From an uncultured Chitinophagaceae bacterium (lineage in GTDB: Bacteria; Bacteroidota; Bacteroidia; Chitinophagales; Chitinophagaceae): a stretch of DNA of 17,162 bases. The stretch lies in assembly GCA_946885665.1 (NCBI GenBank), contig CAMPGT010000052.1, forward strand, positions 1-17,162. The letters run 5' to 3'. The notes under the pieces were generated by a model. It did not search any database. It was not told the origin of the DNA and worked only from the letters and a program-made list of their open reading frames with translations. The position numbers were made by a program, and so were the translations under genes. Of this stretch, positions 8,984 through 14,416 are shown piece after piece. Numbering within the stretch: position 1 is the first letter of the stretch; every line of letters starts with the position of its first letter.

Positions 8984-9034
8984 TAAAAAAGGGAATCGTG
9001 ATAGTTGGGAAATAGGCAGGCAATCGGGTACTCA
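8984..9034 (-). promoter_or_regulatory. Leader-to-cysH spacer, C-rich and G-poor (possible Rho-sensitive attenuator)
   Basis: In the sense strand the 44 nt 8991-9034 hold 16 C and 6 G, with no strong hairpin, and end in T6 right before the cysH ATG. No intrinsic terminator could be built here. Unstructured C-rich, G-poor RNA directly after a leader stop is the sort of sequence on which Rho loads. A reinitiation mechanism is the other option. Upstream, a 6-bp stem GCAACA/TGTTGC (9052-9057 with 9038-9043) would involve the Cys codons themselves. Confidence 0.35.
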
Positions 9035-9100
9035 TCAGCAACAACAACAGGTGTTGCGCTTATAGGTGTACATTATTACTGGTTGATGATGATTGCTCAT
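9035..9100 (-). CDS. Poly-cysteine leader peptide of the cys operon
   Basis: A 21-codon ORF starting ATG at 9098-9100, beginning MSNHHQ and ending KRNTCCCC. The four Cys codons (TGT TGT TGT TGC, 9049 down to 9038) are followed directly by two stop codons TGA TGA (9032-9037). The start lies about 20 bases below a near-consensus Bacteroidota promoter, so it is the first ORF of the transcript, and cysH begins 51 bp after its stop. A run of the codon for the pathway's end product just before the stop is the hallmark of ribosome-mediated attenuation; poly-Cys uORFs with this role are known upstream of sulfur genes in mycobacteria. Inference: slow translation at low Cys-tRNA raises expression of the sulfate-reduction genes. 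Not a stable protein. Confidence 0.85.
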   Translation of the reverse strand: MSNHHQPVIMYTYKRNTCCCC

Positions 9101-9120
9101 TAGTCTATCTATCAGGTGCA

Positions 9121-9152
9121 CAAATATAGATAAATATCGCATCCAAAAACAA
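9121..9152 (-). promoter_or_regulatory. Bacteroidota-type promoter of the cys operon
   Basis: On the minus strand TATATTTG (9128-9121) matches the Bacteroidota -7 consensus TAnnTTTG exactly, and TTG (9152-9150) lies 21 bp upstream, within the accepted spacing for the -33 element. Transcription would begin near 9113-9117, giving a 5' leader of roughly 15-20 nt before the poly-Cys ORF. Confidence 0.75.
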
Positions 9153-9158
9153 GCTGAA

Positions 9159-9175
9159 TCGCTGAGAACCAGCGA
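9159..9175. repeat. Short inverted repeat just upstream of the -33 element
   Basis: TCGCTG (9159-9164) and CAGCGA (9170-9175) form a perfect 6-bp stem with a 5-nt loop, seven bases upstream of the cys -33 element. It could be an operator or part of the thr-operon terminator; read on the minus strand it is followed only after ten bases by a T-rich stretch, so it is a poor intrinsic terminator. Confidence 0.4.
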
Positions 9176-9204
9176 AAAGCGAAAGGATTTTGCTTACGGC
9201 TGTT

Positions 9205-9225
9205 AGTCTACCTTATTAGTAGACT
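9205..9225. promoter_or_regulatory. 21-bp dyad operator candidate AGTCTAC-N7-GTAGACT
   Basis: A perfect 7-bp inverted repeat with a 7-bp spacer, centred at 9215, about 63 bp upstream of the cys -33 element. The octamer TTAGTCTA, which includes one arm (9203-9210), recurs at 9100-9107 next to the leader start codon. The size and symmetry fit a dimeric regulator such as an Rrf2 (CymR-like) or CRP-type protein; the identity is not known. Confidence 0.5.
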
Positions 9226-9387
9226 GCTCATTTCTTTGATGGCTCTTTGGAAATTCTTTTTACAAACAGGTCAAATAAAGCGGTTTATGAGAAGGGATTT
9301 TTAAAGGTTTGTTTTCCGGTTTTGTTCGACGGCGAACGTTTTTCTTTTTTTTCGAAAAGGTTAAAATTTTTTAAAAATCACTTTTCC
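9226..9387. other. Gene-free spacer between thrC and the cys control region
   Basis: AT-rich sequence with no credible ORF. It contains an AT-rich palindromic stretch (9361-9378) and a perfect TTTTCGAAAA palindrome (9349-9358). The thr operon must terminate somewhere here, but no minus-strand hairpin with a U tract stands out. Confidence 0.5.
9324..9352 (+). terminator. Terminator-like hairpin with T tract on the plus strand
   Basis: GTTCG (9324-9328), loop ACGG and CGAAC (9333-9337), followed by a T-rich run to 9352 on the plus strand. The shape is that of an intrinsic terminator, but no plus-strand gene precedes it. Read on the minus strand, where thrC transcription arrives, the hairpin is followed by A's rather than U's. 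Confidence 0.35.
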
Positions 9388-9415
9388 GGGAGACGGAAGA
9401 CGGGAGACGGGAGTG
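9388..9415. repeat. Heptanucleotide repeat (GGGAGAC family, 4 units)
   Basis: Four consecutive 7-bp units: GGGAGAC, GGAAGAC, GGGAGAC, GGGAGTG. They end five bases from the stop codon of thrC. Same period and position (operon 3' end) as the arrays at 1-182 and 17000-17145. Confidence 0.8.
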
Positions 9416-9419
9416 GACC

Positions 9420-10718
9420 TCACCGATTCAGCAAAAAATCCTTCAGCTCAGTATAATACGTCGAAATCTTAGTACTCACCTTCTTCTTCTCCATAATATC
9501 CTTCACACCCCCGGGCAGCGGTATCCGCTCACCAATCACCGGCTCCACCACATCATAAAACTTGATCGGGTGCGCCGTCTCTAAAAATATCGCTCTCTCA
9601 CCCGTATGGCCCGCGATATACTGCTCAACAGCCGCATAACCCACCGCACCATGCGGATCCAGGAGGTATCCAAACTTCTCCTTCACCTCCTTTATTGTAG
9701 CCCTCGTTTCCTCATCGCTGATGCTATAGCTGCTGATCATGGAACGCAGTTCCTCAACATCCTTCCCAAACAGTTCCAGCATCCGCACAAAATTGCTCGG
9801 ATCGCCCACATCCATGGCATTGGAGATGGTGGCAATTGCAGGTTGCGGCTCATAATGGCCGCTCAAAAAATATTCCGGCACCACATCATTAGCATTGCAG
9901 GCCGCAATGAAATGTTTTACCGGCAACCCCGACTTATAAGCCAACAGTCCGGCGCACAGATTACCGAAATTGCCGCTTGGCACCGCAATTACCGGCTCCC
10001 CAAACGCCTTATTCCACTGCTGGCAGGCATAGAAGTAATAAAACTGCTGCGGCAGCCACCTGGCCACATTGATAGAATTGGCCGAAGTCAGGAACATCTT
10101 TCCCTTCAGGTCGTGATCCATGAAAGCCTGCTTCACCATTTTCTGGCAATCATCGAACGAGCCGTCCACTTCAAGTGCATGAATATTTTTACCGAGGGCG
10201 GTCAGTTGTTTTTCCTGCACCAGGCTCACCTTGCCGGAGGGATAGAGGATCACCACCTCCACACCTTCCACATTGTAGAACCCACTGGCCACCGCGCCAC
10301 CCGTATCGCCCGACGTGGCCACCAGCACATACACCCTGTCCGTTCTGCCTTTTGAAAAATAACCCAGGCAGCGGCTCATGAAGCGCGCACCCACATCCTT
10401 AAAGGCCAACGTAGGACCATGAAACAGTTCCAGGGAATACACGTCGTCATTGACCTTTACCAGCGGGAATTCAAAATTCACGGTTTCGCTCACGATCTGC
10501 CGTAAGTCATTTTCGGGGATCACATCGCCCACATAAGGCTGAATGACCCGGAACGCCACTTCTTCTTTGTCCATACTATCCAGCTCTTTTAAGAAGCCGC
10601 TGGAAAGCACGGGTATCTTTTCCGGGAAATACAGTCCGCGGTCCGGCGCCTGTCCGGCAATTGTGGCTTCCCTGAAATCTACGGTTGGCGATTGTTTATT
10701 GGTGCTGTAGTAACGCAT
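9420..10718 (-). CDS. thrC: Threonine synthase
   Basis: PLP enzyme converting O-phosphohomoserine to threonine, the last step of the pathway. The 432-residue protein begins MRYYST as many ThrC proteins do and has the PLP-lysine segment GPTLAFKDVGARF with Lys107, plus SGDTGGAVASGFY (phosphate binding) and the PSGNFGNLCAG segment. Length is normal. Its first 23 bp overlap the end of thrB, indicating translational coupling. It is the last gene of the operon; the stop is followed after five bases by a heptamer repeat. Confidence 0.97.
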   Translation of the reverse strand: MRYYSTNKQSPTVDFREATIAGQAPDRGLYFPEKIPVLSSGFLKELDSMDKEEVAFRVIQPYVGDVIPENDLRQIVSETVNFEFPLVKVNDDVYSLELFHGPTLAFKDVGARFMSRCLGYFSKGRTDRVYVLVATSGDTGGAVASGFYNVEGVEVVILYPSGKVSLVQEKQLTALGKNIHALEVDGSFDDCQKMVKQAFMDHDLKGKMFLTSANSINVARWLPQQFYYFYACQQWNKAFGEPVIAVPSGNFGNLCAGLLAYKSGLPVKHFIAACNANDVVPEYFLSGHYEPQPAIATISNAMDVGDPSNFVRMLELFGKDVEELRSMISSYSISDEETRATIKEVKEKFGYLLDPHGAVGYAAVEQYIAGHTGERAIFLETAHPIKFYDVVEPVIGERIPLPGGVKDIMEKKKVSTKISTYYTELKDFLLNR

Positions 10719-11631
10719 TGGACTTTACTCCCTTTTCGTCAATCTTAGTTACGTATATCTTGAAATCGATGCCGAGGCACCCATAAATCTCTTCCATTAT
10801 ACCGGCTACCTTACGGGCCGTCTTTTCTTCAACGCTCAGCATGAACACCGAGGGACCCGATCCCGAAATGCCGCCGCCAAGCGCACCGGCATCCCTGCAC
10901 CGGCTCTTCACTTCGGCGAACCCCGGTATCAAAATGCTTCTTACCGGCTCGATGATCACATCTTCGAGCGACCTGCTGATCAGCGCATAATCTTTCTGCA
11001 TAAAGCCCGCCACCAGGCCGGCGATGTTGCCCCACTGCCTGATGGCATCTTTCAGCAACACCTGCTTGCGCAGTATCTGCCGCGCATCGGAAGTCTTGAC
11101 TTCTATTTGCGGATGCACCACCGTCACATGCAGTTCGGGATACGAAAGCTGCACAATATCCAGCGGATGTATGGACCGGATAAGCGTAATGCCGCCGTAC
11201 AAACAGGGTGCGATATTATCGGCATGTTTTACGCCCGAAGCAAGCTTTTCGCCCGACATCGCAAACCGCACGAGGTCCCCGGGCGAAAAACGGTTGTCGA
11301 GCAGCATATTGGCGGCAGCAACGGCTCCGGCAGCACTGGCCGCGCTTGACCCGAGCCCGCTGCCCGGCTTGATGAGCTTGTTGATCCGCAAATCAAACCC
11401 TACAGAGGGTTCGAGCTCCTTCATCATGGCGCCCAACGCTGCTCCCGCCACATTTTTTTCCGGCGCCTCCGGTAACCCGTAATCATCTTCATGAACGATG
11501 CGCAGTCCGGGCTCGCCTGAAAGACTCATGGTCATTTCATCGGCGGGATCCTGCAACGACATGCCGAGCACGTCAAATCCGCAAACGAGGTTGGCTACAG
11601 ATGCGGGGGCAAATACTTTTACTGTCTTCAT
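10696..11631 (-). CDS. thrB: Homoserine kinase
   Basis: GHMP-family kinase that phosphorylates homoserine with ATP. The ATP-binding motif PGSGLGSSAAS is at residues 89-99, the N-terminal APASVANLVCGFD segment is typical of ThrB, and the C-terminal GGGISGSGPSVFML matches the GHMP glycine-rich motif 3. The 311-residue length is standard. It starts 24 bp after thrA and overlaps thrC by 23 bp, in the classical thrABC order. Confidence 0.97.
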   Translation of the reverse strand: MKTVKVFAPASVANLVCGFDVLGMSLQDPADEMTMSLSGEPGLRIVHEDDYGLPEAPEKNVAGAALGAMMKELEPSVGFDLRINKLIKPGSGLGSSAASAAGAVAAANMLLDNRFSPGDLVRFAMSGEKLASGVKHADNIAPCLYGGITLIRSIHPLDIVQLSYPELHVTVVHPQIEVKTSDARQILRKQVLLKDAIRQWGNIAGLVAGFMQKDYALISRSLEDVIIEPVRSILIPGFAEVKSRCRDAGALGGGISGSGPSVFMLSVEEKTARKVAGIMEEIYGCLGIDFKIYVTKIDEKGVKSNALLQHQ

Positions 11632-11655
11632 ATTAATATCCGGTAACGACCTTTC

Positions 11656-14100
11656 TTAAATCCTGGAGGCCCTGATGATATCGGCAAAAACGCCCGAAGC
11701 GGTTACCTCGGCGCCCGCTCCGGCACCCTTCACCACCATCGGCTGCTCCGTGTACCTGTCTGTGTAAAACAACACCACATTATCTTTTCCATACAAATGA
11801 TAGAAGTCATGCTGCGGATCGATTTCTTTCAAACCCACTTCGGCCTTTCCATTTTCATACGACGCCACAAATTTCAGCTTATTACCGTTCGCCGCTGCAC
11901 GTTCATATATTTTTCTGAAATGCGCCTCTTCCTTCTCCATCTGCGCATAAAAATGCTGCACGTCGCCGGTCATGCACGACGCGGGCATGAATGACTCGTT
12001 CTTAATATCTTCCATCTCGATTTGCTCGCCTGCTTCCCTTGCCAAAATCATGATCTTTCTCATCACGTCCATGCCGCTCAGGTCGAGGCGCGGGTCGGGC
12101 TCGGTGTATCCTTCGTCCTGCGCCTGCTTTACCACGGCCGCAAAGCTCTTTTCGCCATTGTAGTTATTAAATACAAAATTGAGGGTGCCGCTCAGTACCG
12201 CCTGTATCTTGTTGATCTTGTCGCCGCTTCTCAGCAGGTCGTTAAGCGTGCCGATCACGGGCAGTCCGGCGCCCACATTCGTTTCAAAAAGGAAAGGCAC
12301 ATTGTATTCGCGCGCCAAATCCTTCAGCGTCCTATAATAATCGAACGACGAGGAGCATGCCACCTTGTTGCAGGCCACCACCGAAACGCTTTTCGACAGC
12401 AACTGGTCGTACGTTGCCGCGAGATCGGGGTTTGCCGTTACGTCGGCAAATACCGAATTGCGCAGGTTTTTTGAATGTATTGCAGAAATGAATTTGTCCA
12501 GGTTCATCACCTCGCCTTTTTCCATTGTCTTTTTCCAGTTGCCCAGCTCAATCCCATTATCATCGAATACCATCCTGCGGCTGTTGGCCATCCCTACTAC
12601 CCTCACCTGCAAACGCAGATGATGCAGGAGGTAATCGGCCTGCTGCTTCAATTGCGCAAGCAGCCTGCTGCCCACATTGCCCACACCGGCTACGAAAAGG
12701 TTGATCTGCTTAAAAGAAGTTTCGAAAAATTCTTCGTGCAGTACGTTCACTGCTTTCTTTACATCGGCCTGATAAATAACGGCAGAAATATTTCTTTCAG
12801 AAGAGCCCTGCGCGATGGCGCGCACATTTACACCGTTCCTGCCCAGCGCGCCAAACATTTTGCCGCTGATGCCGGGGTGGTTTTTCATGTGGTCGCCCAC
12901 AACGGCAAGGATAGACAACTGTTTCTCCACCACCAGCGGATCCACTTGCCCGGCGGCTATTTCAGGAGCAAAGGCCTGGTCAATAAATTCTTTTGCTTTT
13001 ATGGCGCTTGGCTCGTCTACCGCTACACATATCGAATGTTCAGACGAACCCTGTGTGATCATGATAACGTTGATCTTCGCAGCGGCAAGCGCTTCAAACA
13101 ACCGCTTCGAAAACCCTGGAATGCCCACCATGCCGCTTCCCTCCAATCCCAGCAATGCAATGTTGTTAATGCTGGTAATACCCCTGATGATGCTTCCGTT
13201 GTGTGCAGCAGAGTTGTCGATCAGCGTTCCGTCGTGATCGGGCGCAAAAGTGTTTTTCACTCTTACGGGAATATTTCTTTTCAGCACCGGCTGAATAGTG
13301 GGAGGATAAATGACCTTGGCGCCAAAATGCGACAGTTCCATGGCCTCCTGGTAAGAGATGTGCGCGATGATCTTCGCGTTGGATACCTGCCCGGGATCTG
13401 CCGTCATGATGCCGGAAACATCTGTCCATATTTCGAGAATGTCCGCATTAAGGGCAGCAGCGAGGATGGCTGCCGTGTAATCGGAACCGCCCCTGCCCAG
13501 CGTGGTGGTGGTGGCATTGAATGCCGAAGCGATAAAACCGGGCAGCACATACAGCGAAGAATTGTTTTTACTGAAGAAGGTGGTGATCTGCGCATTGCTT
13601 TTTTCAAAATCCACCCTGGCATTGCCATAATTAAGGTCGGTGGCGATCAGCTCGCGTGTATCCTTCCAAGTATTTTCGATGCCTTCTGCAATGAACTTCG
13701 CAGCAATAATTTGGGAAGACAGCAGTTCGCCATAACTCACCATCCTGTCCCTGGTAAGCGCGGAAAGTTCCCTGAGCAAAAAGATGCCGTTGCAAATGTC
13801 TTCTATTTCATTGCATTGTTTTTTTACCGCACTGAGCAGGCTGCTTTGCCTGGCAACAGGTATCAACTCCTGCACGGCCGTGAGATGCCTTTTTTCAATA
13901 ACCGACAGTTGTTCGCTGTACGATTCATCACCCTGCGATGCTAATCTGGCGGCGGACAGCAGCAGGTCTGTGACGCCCCCGAATGCCGATACCACGAGTA
14001 CCGTTTTGTCTTTCTGTAAATTCTGCCCGACAATTGAAACGACTTTATTGATGTTCTCCGCATTGGCAACCGACGAGCCGCCAAACTTTAAAACCTGCAT
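11656..14100 (-). CDS. thrA: Bifunctional aspartokinase / homoserine dehydrogenase
   Basis: An 814-residue fusion performing the first and third steps from aspartate towards threonine. Aspartokinase: KFGGSSVA at 5-12, TTLGRGGSDYTA at 199-210. Regulatory part: two ACT-type segments with the related motifs ITQGSSEHSI (348-357) and IAQGSSERNI (429-438), where threonine feedback would be expected. Homoserine dehydrogenase: NAD(P)-binding AGVGNVGS at 471-478, then GAGLPVIGTLNDLL and GTLNFVFNNY, and the DPRLDLSGMDVMRK segment. Length is close to E. coli ThrA (820). First structural gene of the operon, 82 bp after the stop of a Thr-rich leader ORF. Confidence 0.97.
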   Translation of the reverse strand: MQVLKFGGSSVANAENINKVVSIVGQNLQKDKTVLVVSAFGGVTDLLLSAARLASQGDESYSEQLSVIEKRHLTAVQELIPVARQSSLLSAVKKQCNEIEDICNGIFLLRELSALTRDRMVSYGELLSSQIIAAKFIAEGIENTWKDTRELIATDLNYGNARVDFEKSNAQITTFFSKNNSSLYVLPGFIASAFNATTTTLGRGGSDYTAAILAAALNADILEIWTDVSGIMTADPGQVSNAKIIAHISYQEAMELSHFGAKVIYPPTIQPVLKRNIPVRVKNTFAPDHDGTLIDNSAAHNGSIIRGITSINNIALLGLEGSGMVGIPGFSKRLFEALAAAKINVIMITQGSSEHSICVAVDEPSAIKAKEFIDQAFAPEIAAGQVDPLVVEKQLSILAVVGDHMKNHPGISGKMFGALGRNGVNVRAIAQGSSERNISAVIYQADVKKAVNVLHEEFFETSFKQINLFVAGVGNVGSRLLAQLKQQADYLLHHLRLQVRVVGMANSRRMVFDDNGIELGNWKKTMEKGEVMNLDKFISAIHSKNLRNSVFADVTANPDLAATYDQLLSKSVSVVACNKVACSSSFDYYRTLKDLAREYNVPFLFETNVGAGLPVIGTLNDLLRSGDKINKIQAVLSGTLNFVFNNYNGEKSFAAVVKQAQDEGYTEPDPRLDLSGMDVMRKIMILAREAGEQIEMEDIKNESFMPASCMTGDVQHFYAQMEKEEAHFRKIYERAAANGNKLKFVASYENGKAEVGLKEIDPQHDFYHLYGKDNVVLFYTDRYTEQPMVVKGAGAGAEVTASGVFADIIRASRI

Positions 14101-14182
14101 AATATTTTTGAGTTGATTGTAATGATGATTTACCTGATATTGTCAGCCGAAGCCCATTGGTGATATGTGAATGCCCCAACCC
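14101..14182 (-). promoter_or_regulatory. thr leader-to-thrA spacer (attenuator region)
   Basis: Minus-strand stem CAACCC/GGGTTG (14193-14188 with 14182-14177) encloses the leader stop codon in a 5-nt loop. The same GGGTTGG segment can instead pair with CCAAT (14180-14176 with 14160-14156), so the two structures exclude each other. Further on come a weak C(UUCG)G-closed hairpin (about 14154-14145) and a 4-bp stem CTGA/TCAG. No U tract follows any of them, so an intrinsic terminator is not evident and control might be translational. Confidence 0.4.
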
Positions 14183-14275
14183 TCAGCGGGTTGTAGTGGA
14201 CGTGATTGTTGTGGCACCTGTAACTGAAGCAGCTACGGACGAAGAAAAAATAATATGGTTGACCAGGTATATCAT
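14183..14275 (-). CDS. thrL: Threonine-rich leader peptide of the thr operon
   Basis: A 30-codon ORF, ATG at 14273-14275 and TGA at 14183-14185, beginning MIYLVNH and ending VTGATTITSTTTR. Seven of the last twelve residues are Thr, with one Ile among them, the same design as the enterobacterial thrL peptide regulated by Thr- and Ile-tRNA. It ends 82 bp before thrA and its stop codon lies in the loop of a short hairpin. Inference: ribosome stalling at the Thr codons releases expression of thrABC. No Shine-Dalgarno sequence and no convincing promoter match were found upstream. Confidence 0.85.
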   Translation of the reverse strand: MIYLVNHIIFSSSVAASVTGATTITSTTTR

Positions 14276-14416
14276 TTTTAAGGAGTAGCTAAGTTATGCA
14301 AAAGACGCTAAATAAATTCACTCAGGGGCATTTTCGTCAAAATGGATTATTTTACAGCCCCGTTTAGACTTGCCTGCCTCAATAATTTGTCATTTTATTT
14401 AAAATTTATCTGACCG
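14276..14416. promoter_or_regulatory. Divergent control region between the thr leader and ppc
   Basis: AT-rich 141 bp that must hold promoters for both the minus-strand thr operon and the plus-strand ppc. ATAATTTG (about 14381-14388) upstream of ppc is only a partial match to TAnnTTTG. For the thr side, TTTTG (14342-14338) could be a -33 element but lacks a good -7 partner. No operator dyad or riboswitch was recognised. Confidence 0.4.

Noticed and set aside
8984..9034. Intrinsic terminator ending in the T6 tract before cysH
   Set aside because: The sense strand here has few G residues, and no stable hairpin adjoins the T tract.
8984..9240. SAM-type riboswitch upstream of the sulfur operon
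   Set aside because: No multi-helix architecture or known SAM-aptamer core was recognised; the transcript leader is only about 130 nt and is mostly occupied by the leader ORF.
9247..9456. 69-codon plus-strand frame starting at TTG in the thrC-cysH spacer
   Set aside because: Weak start, low-complexity Phe/Lys/Ser translation, runs through the terminator-like hairpin and heptamers into thrC antisense.
12475..13944. 489-codon open frame on the plus strand
   Set aside because: It lies entirely antisense to thrA, whose motifs are intact; its translation is rich in His, Arg and Gln with no recognisable domain. A shadow frame.
14170..14332. 8-bp inverted repeat AATGCCCC (14170-14177) / GGGGCATT (14325-14332) flanking the thr leader
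   Set aside because: About one such match is expected by chance in a region of this size, and the upstream arm may not be transcribed.
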